Below are positions 43,701 through 51,753 of a stretch of 64,000 bases of DNA, piece by piece. This DNA is from an uncultured Prevotella sp. (lineage in GTDB: Bacteria; Bacteroidota; Bacteroidia; Bacteroidales; Bacteroidaceae), in NCBI GenBank assembly GCA_934202525.1, contig CAKPYB010000008.1, positions 42,132-106,131 on the forward strand, read 5' to 3'. Numbering within the stretch: position 1 is the first letter of the stretch; the number at the start of each line of letters is the position of its first letter. A model generated the notes under the pieces. It ran no database searches. It was not told the origin of the DNA and was given only the letters and a program-made list of their open reading frames with translations. The position numbers were made by a program, and so were the translations under genes.

Positions 43701-45196
43701 GCCACATTACCGAACTGCAGTCTTGCCACCGCCAACTTACCGTCATCGGTAGCCATATATTTGCCAGGGAAGGAACCATAGAGCTGATTCATCTCCTTGA
43801 TCATCTTCTTAGACAAAGCCTTCTGGGTCCATCCGGCAAACTGCTGGGCGGTAACCAGGGCAGGATGTCCAGACTTCAGGAACTGGGTATAAGCACCCTC
43901 GGCATAGGTTCCGAAGACGGCACCCTGAGCCTGAATCATCTTTGCCAGTTCCTGAGGATTGGCTGGCAACTTGCCTACATTATATCCCTCATTCTTCAAG
44001 CGAACCAGGAGATTGTAGAGCGATGGAACCACTTCCATTCCCGAAGCGGTAAGTGCATTCTGACCCGGACCCTTGAAGTAGAAGATGGCGATGCGCTTAC
44101 TGCTGTTCTTCTTGTTCTTCAGATTCACATAGCCCTGCACGCTCTCCACGAAACTCTCCATTCTGTCAGGGATGCCATAAACCTCCTGCAAGCCCTCCTT
44201 GTTGATGCGCTGACCGAAAACCACGTATGGACGGATGGCACCATCAATCTCCGGAGTCACGATGCTCTGCGACATGAAGCCGCCGTTCATTCCCTGCTTG
44301 TCGTTCTCCCAATCGGTGGTCAAGCGGTTGATATTAAGAGGTGAGAACAGAGGAATATTCTTCTGTTTCAGAAGCTCTACGAAGTAATCGCCCAGTCTGC
44401 CGTGCGCCATATTCACTACTGCATTCGCCTGGATACTGTCGGCATGATGACCGGCGATAAAGCTCTGCAGCTGGTTGATGCGATACACCATGAATCCCTT
44501 CTTCTCGAAAGCCTTTTCCATATCTGGAGCCGCTCCCATAAAACCGGTGAGCAAGATGGTAGGAGCACCTTTCTTATATAAACCGTTCTTTGCCAGAAAG
44601 GCATTATATTCGCGGATGCTGTTGAAGCCCAGTTCATCGCCCTTCTCATCTTTCGGGTCGAAATGAGTCAGGAGATAGTTTGGTCGCTCATCCACACGTT
44701 CCGGTTCTGGAGCCATGAACTTCTTTCCGTCAATAAACTTACGGATGTAAGCGAGCATACTGTGATAATTCTTCTTGCTGCCGTTCTCGATGTACTGCAT
44801 CAGATAATCTGCATCGAAGTTATCTACCGATACGATATTGTTGGCTGGGTTGGTAGCAGCATGAGTCAGGGTTGGCACCTTGTAGGAAGCCTCTTCCAAC
44901 TGCTTGCGCTGGTTCTCGTCGATTCGGAGACCCATACCATTCACGATAATCATATCGTAATCATCCAGATGATCGAAATCATCGGTTGTGATCTCACTCA
45001 GTTTAATCATCGCATTGTCGTTGGCATGCGAAATCTGTCCCAGCGCAATAGCCTGATAGTTGAGGAAAGCGATGCGGGTAGTACCCACCCAGGCAGAGTA
45101 AGCCTTCGCCAAACCTCCCAGAACGATCACGGCCAATAAGGCCAGGAAGATGTGTTTCTTTTTAATCTTTCTGATTTTTCCTAATCCTTTTTTCAT
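40799..45196 (-). CDS. hmuS: CobN/magnesium-chelatase-family haem protein HmuS-like
   Basis: This 1,465-residue protein of the CobN/BchH family has an N-terminal membrane anchor (HIFLALLAVIVLGGLAKAY), a long CobN body with FGTHGSLEYTPRKQVAL and YLWARYGFSADAL, a Lys/Ala-rich linker (about 820-900), and a C-terminal membrane span before a basic end (IVVGVIVIVAFVVLAIYLRR). CobN normally inserts cobalt into corrinoids with CobS/CobT, but in Bacteroidetes the copy in the hmu operon removes iron from haem without oxygen. Its place at the head of a hmuS-T-U-V-lipoprotein-R operon and the two anchors support that role. Confidence 0.9.
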   Translation of the reverse strand: MKKGLGKIRKIKKKHIFLALLAVIVLGGLAKAYSAWVGTTRIAFLNYQAIALGQISHANDNAMIKLSEITTDDFDHLDDYDMIIVNGMGLRIDENQRKQLEEASYKVPTLTHAATNPANNIVSVDNFDADYLMQYIENGSKKNYHSMLAYIRKFIDGKKFMAPEPERVDERPNYLLTHFDPKDEKGDELGFNSIREYNAFLAKNGLYKKGAPTILLTGFMGAAPDMEKAFEKKGFMVYRINQLQSFIAGHHADSIQANAVVNMAHGRLGDYFVELLKQKNIPLFSPLNINRLTTDWENDKQGMNGGFMSQSIVTPEIDGAIRPYVVFGQRINKEGLQEVYGIPDRMESFVESVQGYVNLKNKKNSSKRIAIFYFKGPGQNALTASGMEVVPSLYNLLVRLKNEGYNVGKLPANPQELAKMIQAQGAVFGTYAEGAYTQFLKSGHPALVTAQQFAGWTQKALSKKMIKEMNQLYGSFPGKYMATDDGKLAVARLQFGNVALLPQVMAGVGGDSFKIVHGTDQAPPYTYVASYLWARYGFSADALIHFGTHGSLEYTPRKQVALDSNDWSDRLIGVVPHLYIYTIGNVGEAMIAKRRTYAQTQSYLTPPFKESELRQTYKQLSDAIQSYEKKASTEQSLKVKALTVKMGIARELGLDAKQMNKPYSADEIARVENFAEELANEKITGKLYTLGVPYDNDDVRTSVYAMATDPIAYGMLAVDKLKGRAQEGVEKHKQLFDRLYLSKARNTVTQLLGSASVSDEYICRYVGITPAELQMARKVEAMQAAPDPIQMMMQMADQMGGAKEAKPKRVDHRTVSELRAAKVSHKKKIPQMSREAFEKMEQTGHFPDKMMEAIKKGQKWYQEDLKKAKMAKAGKGKASQTGKTSKDKGMMMSKAPKYTRQQIHLAQAITTVEHALQNVGKYSEALRQSPLNEMSSLMNALNGGFTAPSPGGDLIVNPNTLPTGRNLFSINVENTPSEDAWEKAKELCDNTIKMYCERHKGEYPRKVSYTLWSSEFIETEGATIAQILYMLGVEPVRDAFGRVTDLRLIPSKQLGRPRIDVVVQTSGQLRDLAASRLFLINKAIEMAANAKGDKYDNLVKAGVTESERVLVEKGMSPKEAREVSMYRVFGGVNGNYGTGIQEMVTAGDRWDKESQIAEVYMNNMGAYYGDEKNWETFRKAAFEAALTRTDVVVQPRQSNTWGALSLDHVYEFMGGMNLAVRNVTGKDPDAYLADYRNHSNMRMQEVKEAIGIEGRTTIFNPAYIKEKMKGGASSASTFAEIVTNTYGWNVMKPKAIDKEMWDEIYNVYVKDKYNLGTKEFFDKQNPAALMEMTAVMMESARKGMWKATPQQLKDIAKLHTETVNKYKPSCSGFVCDNAKLRNYIASKTDAASAKEYQQNVEQIRDAEAAKNSSDKGMVMKKETLNEDAQKTTTVVSGIVVGVIVIVAFVVLAIYLRRRRKMMSEE

Positions 45197-45218
45197 ATCT
45201 ATTCCTTTTTTCGGGCTG

Positions 45219-45265
45219 CAAAGGTAAGGCTTATTTAGAAATTGTACAATACCGAGAAATTGTGA
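45219..45265 (-). promoter_or_regulatory. Promoter and candidate operator of the hmu operon
   Basis: On the minus strand, TACCTTTGC (plus 45219-45227) is the -7 box and TTG (plus 45247-45249) the -33 box, with a 19-bp gap. The -33 box lies inside the perfect palindrome ATTGTACAAT (45241-45250), and AGAAATTGT occurs twice (about 45237 and 45255). A repressor site for iron or haem control is plausible. The regulator is not identified. Confidence 0.5.
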
Positions 45266-45387
45266 TTTTCACATTTTTTATACTTATAATTAGGTATCAG
45301 GTTAAACGCATTGATATAGTCAGTACTAATAAATAAGTAGTGTTTTCTGGTTGAAGGAGATGGAAACGTTCAATATACCGGAAAGAA

Positions 45388-45419
45388 GAGGGTGTGCCAT
45401 AAACCAATGACACACCCTC
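45388..45419 (-). terminator. Terminator of ATPase C
   Basis: GAGGGTGTG pairs with CACACCCTC around a 14-nt loop. It lies 7 bp past the ATPase stop codon on the minus strand. Confidence 0.75.
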
Positions 45420-45425
45420 ATATTT

Positions 45426-46805
45426 TTACAGGCTTGGCACCTGAATCTCAGGAATCACCAGATCAGCCTCATCTTCTATCTTGTTGCTAAAGAACATACA
45501 ATAATATATAGGCATATAAGTGATGCCATTTTCCGTATAAACCTTCTGCTCATTACTCAGCACCACAGCCTCATGAATATGATATTCCGGGGTATCCAGG
45601 AACTTATCAAGTGCACTATGCACCATATAATCCTTACCCGACTTGATTTCCACAGGCAAGACTGTCAGGTTTCTGTAATCATCTATCAGATAATCCACCT
45701 CACCTTTCTGCTTGTTATCATAATAATGAAGCACATAACCATGGGCATGAAATTCCTGAGCTATGACCGACTCATATACAGCCCCCAGATTCACACTCCG
45801 CTCATCCCGCAAAACAGCATTGATATTCGTACCATAAAGAATACTGGTCAGTAACCCCACATCATTCATATAGAGCTTCAGCAAATTCTTGCTCTCCGAC
45901 TCTATCAGCGGAAAACTCGGATTGCTGATAGCCTGCACCGACAAAGCTACTCCAGAATTCGTAAGATACTCAAATTCCTCAGCATAGTCGCTAAACTGCT
46001 TATGCGCCTTCAAGCCTTCGATATTCTTTACGATGATACGCTTTTTCTTATTTTCCATGTTCGATGGAATCATATCATATATCTTTCTTATAACAAGCTT
46101 GCGCTCATCATCATACTGCGATGCATCTATCTTATAAAGCGCATGAATATCCCGCTGAATACTGCGCACTTGAGCCATATTTCTATTTTCAAGAAACTTA
46201 TTGACGGCATCAGGCATTCCTCCCACGAGCAGATAAATTTTAAACTGCTGGAGCATATAGTTATGCATCGACTCATTCAAGGCTTTCTTATCCAGAAAAC
46301 TCTGTCGCATGCTCTCTATCGCCTTCTTTCCACAACCCATCGCCCACAAGAATTCCTCGAAATCAAGAGGATACATCTGTTGGATAGCGATACTGCCAAT
46401 AGGTACAGAAGGGGTTTGCGACAAGGCGACACCCAGCTGGGAGCCACTTGCCACATATCGGTATTTACTATCCTCGTTGAGAAACTTAAGCATAGTCATC
46501 AGGTGAGGATAACTCTGTATTTCATCAAGAAACACCAAGGTATCATCCTTACTTCCGAGATTGTTACCTGCCATGGCACCCAACTGCAAGTAAAAGTCTT
46601 CCTTGCTCTTTACAGTTTTAAAGATGCCATCTCCCTCTTGGTCTGCCTTGAGATTTATTTCTACAAAATGCTTGAAAAGTTTCTTTCCCACATATCTTAT
46701 CAGATACGACTTTCCTATTTGCCTTGCACCATTGACAAGCAGAATCTTCCGAGGTTCATGAAGGAGGAAATTCTCCAAATTATCTGCAAATTTACGTTCT
46801 AACAT
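45426..46805 (-). CDS. AAA (AAA_14) ATPase with DUF4143 C-terminal domain, paralogue C
   Basis: The start is taken at 46805 (MLERKFADNLENFLLHE), because the longer frame to 46841 would begin upstream of the -7 box; TGAGAAG precedes this ATG. The 459-residue protein has Walker A GARQIGKS (residues 26-33), Walker B TLVFLDEIQSY, sensor VASGSQLGVAL, a winged-helix-like middle, and a DUF4143 end with KGEVDYLIDDY and LPVEIKSGKDY (PD-(D/E)XK-like). It is more distant from A and B and belongs to the general ATP-binding DUF4143 group. Three 33-bp repeats precede its promoter. Confidence 0.88.
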   Translation of the reverse strand: MLERKFADNLENFLLHEPRKILLVNGARQIGKSYLIRYVGKKLFKHFVEINLKADQEGDGIFKTVKSKEDFYLQLGAMAGNNLGSKDDTLVFLDEIQSYPHLMTMLKFLNEDSKYRYVASGSQLGVALSQTPSVPIGSIAIQQMYPLDFEEFLWAMGCGKKAIESMRQSFLDKKALNESMHNYMLQQFKIYLLVGGMPDAVNKFLENRNMAQVRSIQRDIHALYKIDASQYDDERKLVIRKIYDMIPSNMENKKKRIIVKNIEGLKAHKQFSDYAEEFEYLTNSGVALSVQAISNPSFPLIESESKNLLKLYMNDVGLLTSILYGTNINAVLRDERSVNLGAVYESVIAQEFHAHGYVLHYYDNKQKGEVDYLIDDYRNLTVLPVEIKSGKDYMVHSALDKFLDTPEYHIHEAVVLSNEQKVYTENGITYMPIYYCMFFSNKIEDEADLVIPEIQVPSL

Positions 46806-46828
46806 AAGCTTCTCATTTAAATCCGATG

Positions 46829-46860
46829 CAAATATACTCATTTTCAGTTAATTATACAAA
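46829..46860 (-). promoter_or_regulatory. Promoter of ATPase C
   Basis: On the minus strand TTTG (plus 46857-46860) and TATATTTGC (plus 46829-46837) are 19-20 bp apart. Transcription would begin near 46822, only about 17 bases before the ATG at 46805. Confidence 0.75.
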
Positions 46861-46878
46861 TTTTCAGGACTTTTTCTT

Positions 46879-46977
46879 TCATTTTAGCCCTCAAAAAGAG
46901 GAATTATTCCGTTAAAATAAGGGGCAAAAACAGGAATTATTCCGTCAAAATAAGGGGCAAAAAGAGGAATTATTCCG
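46879..46977 (-). repeat. Iterated array C: three tandem 33-bp repeats with palindrome GGAATTATTCC
   Basis: Units at 46879-46911, 46912-46944 and 46945-46977 each end in AGGAATTATTCCG. Units 2 and 3 share AAAATAAGGGGCAAAAA; unit 1 has ATTTTAGCCCTCAAAAA in that place. GGAATTATTCC is a perfect 11-bp palindrome in every unit. The array stops 18 bp upstream of the -33 box of ATPase C. Confidence 0.93.
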
Positions 46978-46990
46978 AAATATACAGCAA

Positions 46991-47022
46991 GAGCGTGATC
47001 ACCCAATTCGGCAATCACGCTC
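46991..47022 (-). terminator. Hairpin downstream of the DUF2023 gene
   Basis: GAGCGTGAT (46991-46999) and ATCACGCTC (47014-47022) pair around a 14-nt loop, between the DUF2023 gene and array C. It insulates the flavodoxin operon from ATPase C. Confidence 0.75.
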
Positions 47023-47065
47023 TCTACTTATAAACATGATAACATTACGAAGATGAAAGAAAAGC

Positions 47066-47419
47066 TTAGCAAACCTTCTTCTTCCGCTCACAATAGCGTT
47101 CGCATTGGGCACAGATGTCATATCCCAGCATGGCACCCAAGATGAAATCCTCCTCCGGCGAAAGCTGGCATAACGGTTTAGTGACTATCATGCGGATAGC
47201 ATCCAGACATTCCTTCTTACCAAAGAAGAGATTCAATCGGTCGTTGCCAACCGGCTGGATGATATAATCAATGTTCTGACGCTCTAATCTTGTTATGGCA
47301 AAAGACTCATATTTCTTGTTGAAGGTGTAGAGCACCAGGCGGCGCACGCCCTTCTTATATTCATATATATGATTCATCAGAACCTTCAAATCTACTGGTG
47401 TTGCGATTTCCTGCTGCAT
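47066..47419 (-). CDS. DUF2023 family protein
   Basis: This 117-residue protein has the DUF2023 pattern: LMNHIYEYKKGVRRLVLYT near the N terminus and the C-terminal LGYDICAQCERYCERKK with a CxxC plus further cysteine that may bind metal. In Bacteroidetes it is regularly found next to a flavodoxin gene, as here (82 bp upstream on the same strand). Its function is not known; a role in flavodoxin use is inferred from position. Confidence 0.85.
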   Translation of the reverse strand: MQQEIATPVDLKVLMNHIYEYKKGVRRLVLYTFNKKYESFAITRLERQNIDYIIQPVGNDRLNLFFGKKECLDAIRMIVTKPLCQLSPEEDFILGAMLGYDICAQCERYCERKKKVC

Positions 47420-47501
47420 ACTATCCGAATTTATCTGGTTTTAAATCAAGAATCAGAGAATTCCATCATTCTCTAATTCCTGAAAAATATTTTAGAAAAA
47501 A

Positions 47502-47996
47502 TTAGAGCGATGGTTTGATTGCCTCAAGCCATGCATCGATGCGCTCCTCTGTCTTGTCGTCCTCGTTCACCTCGTCGAGTGCGAGTCCCAGGAACTTGTC
47601 GCCATCAATTGCCTCACTGTCATCATAGGTGTATCCGTCTGTAGATACGCCAGGCAATACGGTAGCGCCAGCCTCAACTGCTGCATCATAGAGTTCCTTC
47701 ATACCGCCGCAGAATGTATCAGGGTAAGACTCGCTGTCGCCACAACCGAACAGGGCTACGGTCTTGCTAGACAAGCCGGCACTCTTCAGCGTTTTCACGC
47801 CATCATACCAGTCATCCTGCATCTCGCCGGCACCCCATGTTGAAGTACCGAGAAGAAGATTCTCATGACTTGTGATAGTAGCATCATCGATGTTAGCTAC
47901 ATCTACAGCTTCCACGCCCAACTTAGAGGCGATGGTTTCGGCAATCGACTGGCATGAGCCAGTAGAAGAGCCATAAATTACGATTGTTGTTTTCAT
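47502..47996 (-). CDS. fldA: Flavodoxin
   Basis: The 164-residue FMN electron carrier has the phosphate loop IYGSSTGSCQSIAETIA near residues 7-23, the GTSTWGAGEMQDDWYDG loop, and ALFGCGDSESYPDTFCGG. Flavodoxins shuttle electrons between pyruvate oxidoreductase, hydrogenase or similar enzymes under anaerobic conditions, often when iron is scarce. It is followed by the DUF2023 gene. Confidence 0.95.
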   Translation of the reverse strand: MKTTIVIYGSSTGSCQSIAETIASKLGVEAVDVANIDDATITSHENLLLGTSTWGAGEMQDDWYDGVKTLKSAGLSSKTVALFGCGDSESYPDTFCGGMKELYDAAVEAGATVLPGVSTDGYTYDDSEAIDGDKFLGLALDEVNEDDKTEERIDAWLEAIKPSL

Positions 47997-48116
47997 TTGT
48001 CTATCTTACTTTTAGTTACATTTATTTTCGGGTGCAAAGATACATTCTTTTTCCATCATCTGCAATACCTAAAAATGATGGTTTCGCAGAAATACCTAAA
48101 TATGGGGATAGGAGAA

Positions 48117-48230
48117 AAGTTTTAGGATGGTTTATCCTAAAACTTTTCAAATTTCGGAAGTTTTAGGATGATTTATCCTAAAACTTTCTTAAATATTATA
48201 CTTTTAGGATGATTTATCCTAAAAAAATAG
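48117..48230 (+). repeat. Iterated array D: three palindromic repeats spaced 41-42 bp
   Basis: TTTTAGGAT and ATCCTAAAA form a palindrome around GGTTT or GATTT at about 48120-48142, 48161-48183 and 48202-48224. Units 1 and 2 share flanks AAG and CTTT. The step is 41 then about 41-42 bp, i.e. four helical turns, so all sites face the same side of the DNA. The last copy ends 7 bp before the -7 box TATCTTCGC (48231-48239), covering the -33 position. Confidence 0.92.
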
Positions 48231-48272
48231 TATCTTCGCAGCAAATATATAATCAAAGAACAATGAAATGAT

Positions 48273-49478
48273 ATGAAACGAATAGAAAGAACGGAATATC
48301 TCAATAAGCTGATTGCTTTCAAAGACAAGTCTCTTATCAAAGTGATAACCGGCATTCGCCGTTGCGGAAAATCCACCATTATGGAGATTTATCGTGACTG
48401 GCTTAAGAAGCAAGGTGTTCATGACGATCAAATCATCTATCTCAATTTCGAGGATTACGACTTCTATGAGCTTCGCAATCCACATAACTTATATGCTTAT
48501 ATCAAGCCATTGGTTCATCAAGACAAGATGACTTATATCTTCTTTGATGAGATACAACATGTGGAAGATTTCCCAGACATCATCAACAGCCTCAACCTGA
48601 AGCCAACAGTAGATCTCTATATTACGGGCTCGAATGCCTATATGCTGTCAAGCGAAATCGCCACATTACTCTCCGGAAGATATGTGGAAATCGCCATGCT
48701 TCCCCTTTCATTCAGAGAGTATGTAGAAGGCATCGGCGGAACCGACAATCTTCCCAAAGCCTATACAGACTACATCACAAGGAGCAGTTTTCCATATACC
48801 CTTGAACTGGATAGTCCCGCTGAAATCAGCGACTACCTGAATGGTGTATATAACACCATTGTAGTAAAGGACATCATGAGCAGGAAGAAATTACCCGATG
48901 TCATGATGCTGGAAAGCGTTATCCGTTTCACATCAGACAATATCGGCAACATTCTATCCACCAAGCGCATAGCTGATATCATGACTGCCGATGGAAGAAA
49001 AATAGACCAGAAAACCGTGGAACGATATCTGACAGCACTCTGCGAAACCTTCTTCGTATATGAAACCAAAAGATACAACATCAAGGGTAAGCAACTGCTC
49101 AAGACATTGGGTAAATATTATCTTGTGGATATCGGTTTGAGAAGAATGCTCCTAGGTTCCCGCTCATTCGATGCCGGCCGCATCCTGGAGGACATCGTTT
49201 ATCTGGAACTACTCCATCGCCAGCAGAAAGTATATATCGGAAAGATGGATAATCTGGAAGTAGATTTTGTAGCAATTGATGAAAACGATATCACGTATTA
49301 CCAGGTAGCAGCCACCGTTAGAGATGAGGCTACCTTAAAACGTGAATTGGCATCTCTGCAGCAAATCAATGACCAATATCCTAAGTATATCCTTACACTT
49401 GATGAAGATCCTACTGCCGATTACAACGGTATCAAGAGAATCAATGCCCTAAGATGGCTGATGGGAGAAATAGGATAG
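48273..49478 (+). CDS. AAA (AAA_14) ATPase with DUF4143 C-terminal domain, paralogue D
   Basis: The 401-residue protein has Walker A GIRRCGKS (residues 27-34), Walker B MTYIFFDEIQHVEDF and sensor LYITGSNAYML. DUF4143 follows, with the winged-helix region IRFTSDNIGNILSTKRIADI and LVDIGLRRMLLG. The nuclease-like end is weakened: NLEVDFVAIDENDITYYQVA has the aspartate but Gln-Val instead of Glu-x-Lys. It belongs to the common bacterial ATPase/DUF4143 group and is preceded by the palindromic array D. The leader has only a weak ribosome-binding site. Confidence 0.88.
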   Translation: MKRIERTEYLNKLIAFKDKSLIKVITGIRRCGKSTIMEIYRDWLKKQGVHDDQIIYLNFEDYDFYELRNPHNLYAYIKPLVHQDKMTYIFFDEIQHVEDFPDIINSLNLKPTVDLYITGSNAYMLSSEIATLLSGRYVEIAMLPLSFREYVEGIGGTDNLPKAYTDYITRSSFPYTLELDSPAEISDYLNGVYNTIVVKDIMSRKKLPDVMMLESVIRFTSDNIGNILSTKRIADIMTADGRKIDQKTVERYLTALCETFFVYETKRYNIKGKQLLKTLGKYYLVDIGLRRMLLGSRSFDAGRILEDIVYLELLHRQQKVYIGKMDNLEVDFVAIDENDITYYQVAATVRDEATLKRELASLQQINDQYPKYILTLDEDPTADYNGIKRINALRWLMGEIG

Positions 49479-49587
49479 CCTATATTTTCTCAGTAACACC
49501 ATTAATATATAAGGCACAATATTTAAAAAGATATGATTCGATGAAAGATTTTGCAGCGATAGGCTTTAAATAAGGTGAGAGCAAACA

Positions 49588-50181
49588 TCAAGAACATTGA
49601 TAAACAACCAATTCTCTTGGGAGGTTGATAATTTTCAACCTCTCAAACCACAATTTCATCGAACTTCCCTGATGCCGCTTCACATGACTGTTGATGATAT
49701 AATAGTCAGCCTGATACTCATCCATCAAATCAGAAAAGGCTGCCTTGATACGGGAACACTTCTCGTTTATCGCATTATCAAGCGGATTCACCAGACGGTT
49801 CACGGTCTCGGTAATCTTATCCATATCTATTCTATTCCCTATCTTTTGATAAAGTTGAAGAAGTTCTTCCCGATAATCTACCAGATTCTTGAATTCAATA
49901 CCTTCCGGATGGTTCAGGAAGAGCAGATAGAGCGCCTTGTGGATAGGACTGAGCTGTACCTCTTTATTACCAAACTCAGGCAACAGGAAGCGATAATCCT
50001 CAGTAATGACCAATGGGCTGAGAGTAGCTCTTGCTGCCTCAATACGAAGCTGTTCCAATACGGGCACACCGATAGCTTTCAGCAAAAGGTCAGTTCTTCC
50101 TTCTGCCAAAAGTTGGGAGGAAAGCGTTTTTATCAAAGCAGCTTTCTCCTCGACACTCCTATTTTCCTGTTCTGTCTGCAT
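49588..50181 (-). CDS. Uncharacterised 197-residue protein
   Basis: The start is taken at 50181 (MQTEQENRSVEEKAALIK); the frame continues to 50232 but a -7 box (GCAAAAATA, plus 50188-50196) lies within that extension. Helices dominate. LSPIHKALYLLFLNHPEGIE followed by FKNLVDYREELLQLYQK looks like a winged-helix domain seen in Bacteroidetes regulators of unknown function. It is divergent from the ftsZ-like gene. Confidence 0.65.
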   Translation of the reverse strand: MQTEQENRSVEEKAALIKTLSSQLLAEGRTDLLLKAIGVPVLEQLRIEAARATLSPLVITEDYRFLLPEFGNKEVQLSPIHKALYLLFLNHPEGIEFKNLVDYREELLQLYQKIGNRIDMDKITETVNRLVNPLDNAINEKCSRIKAAFSDLMDEYQADYYIINSHVKRHQGSSMKLWFERLKIINLPRELVVYQCS

Positions 50182-50325
50182 ACCGGATGCAAAAATACAA
50201 AAAGAATAGGAAAAAACGTTTCTCTTCATCAAAAAATCTTCTTTCGCAAGCCTTGCGTTTCTTTTATTATTGTATAATTACTCCTTTTTTATTATCTTTG
50301 TGCCCAAAATAGAAATATAGATAAG

Positions 50326-51657
50326 ATGACTGAAGAATGGACCCCTATAGATTTCGGACAGACAGAAGACACCACCAAGAATATCATCAAGGTGATAGGT
50401 GTGGGTGGTGGCGGATGTAATGCCGTTAAGAATATGTACTCAGAAGGTATTGTAAATGTGAGCTTTGCCGTTTGCAATACGGATAGCCAGTCGCTATCCA
50501 AATCACCTGTGCCTGTAAAAATCATGCTCGGAAAGAGCGGTTTGGGAGCAGGTGCTAACCCTGAAGTTGGAAGAAGCGAAGCGCAGAACACCCAGGAAGA
50601 CATCAAGCGGCTGCTGGATGACGGAACCAAGATGGCATTCGTTACAGCCGGCATGGGTGGCGGTACCGGCACAGGAGCAGCCCCTGTCATCGCTGGCATC
50701 GCCAAAAGCATGGGCATCCTGACAGTGGGCATCATCACCATCCCATTTTATTTTGAAAAGCGTAAGAAAATCGTGAAGGCCCTGCAGGGTGTAGAAGAGA
50801 TGCGCAAAAACGTAGATGCCCTGCTCATTGTCAACAACGAGCGGCTTTGCGATGTATATGCCGATTCTGAAATTACCGTAAAGGATGCCTTCAAGCTGGC
50901 AGACAAGGTGCTGAGCGATGCCACCAAGAGCATCTCGGAGCTGATTACCGTAGAAGGAACCATCAATCTCGACTTCCGTGACATCGAGACCACCATCAAG
51001 AGCGGCGGCGGTGCCATCATGGCGATGGGCAGGGCGAGCGGAGAAGGCAGAGTTCAGAATGCCATCCTCAACGCCTTGGATTCCCCATTGCTCTACGGCA
51101 GCGACATCAGCAATGCCCAGCGCATCCTCTTCAACATCTATACCTCCAGCAAGCACCCTATCTTCGTTAGGGAAATGCGAGAGATAGATGCCTTCTTCGA
51201 TGAATTGAATCCAGACATCAAGGTTATCTGGGGTCTTTCAGATGATGACAGTCTGGATGAGGATGCCAAAGTCACCATTCTGGCAACAGGTCTCAACAAC
51301 GAACTGGCAGATGAAATTCAGGACAATCCTGTCACAACCACCAAGGATGAAGATGATTACCAGAGAATTATCGACAAGCTTTATCATCCGATACGTGACA
51401 ATTTCCAATCACATGGAAAAGAAGAATCCCCAAAAGAGGATATTCCAACAGAGCCATCAAACACAGAATCTACAGACATCCCTGATGAGGAGCCAGCCCC
51501 ACTCACCCCCGAAGCTCCGACTGAAGAACCTCCAGTCATAGAAGAAGAGCCCCAAAAGCCTGTCATACAGCAAAAAACACCAACCTTGGCGAAGAGGATA
51601 AGAGACAGACTGAAGAAAATAGCTGAAGATTTAGAAATCATTACGGAAGACGAATAG
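50326..51657 (+). CDS. FtsZ-family tubulin-like GTPase, probably a second FtsZ
   Basis: The 443-residue protein has IKVIGVGGGGCNAVKNM at residues 21-37, the tubulin signature GGGTGTG at 111-117, NNERL at 170-174 and the catalytic T7 loop NLDFRDIE at 214-221 (the NxD pair is intact). The C-terminal linker (about 345-415) is Pro/Glu-rich and ends in a basic amphipathic KRIRDRLKKIAEDLEII. In Bacteroidetes the main ftsZ lies in the dcw cluster beside ftsA; no dcw gene is near here, so this may be a paralogue. The alternative is a relocated main copy. Confidence 0.85.
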   Translation: MTEEWTPIDFGQTEDTTKNIIKVIGVGGGGCNAVKNMYSEGIVNVSFAVCNTDSQSLSKSPVPVKIMLGKSGLGAGANPEVGRSEAQNTQEDIKRLLDDGTKMAFVTAGMGGGTGTGAAPVIAGIAKSMGILTVGIITIPFYFEKRKKIVKALQGVEEMRKNVDALLIVNNERLCDVYADSEITVKDAFKLADKVLSDATKSISELITVEGTINLDFRDIETTIKSGGGAIMAMGRASGEGRVQNAILNALDSPLLYGSDISNAQRILFNIYTSSKHPIFVREMREIDAFFDELNPDIKVIWGLSDDDSLDEDAKVTILATGLNNELADEIQDNPVTTTKDEDDYQRIIDKLYHPIRDNFQSHGKEESPKEDIPTEPSNTESTDIPDEEPAPLTPEAPTEEPPVIEEEPQKPVIQQKTPTLAKRIRDRLKKIAEDLEIITEDE

Positions 51658-51753
51658 CTTTTTGCTGATGTACCTGGACTGCAAGAAAGTTATTATAATT
51701 AGGGTAGCAGGAGAGTTGTTATAAGCCTTTGTATATGTCAAGCCAAGCCAAAT

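Noticed and set aside
46879-46977. CRISPR array
   Set aside because: Units are contiguous 33-bp repeats without spacers, only three copies, and no cas genes are near; the same holds for arrays A, B and D.
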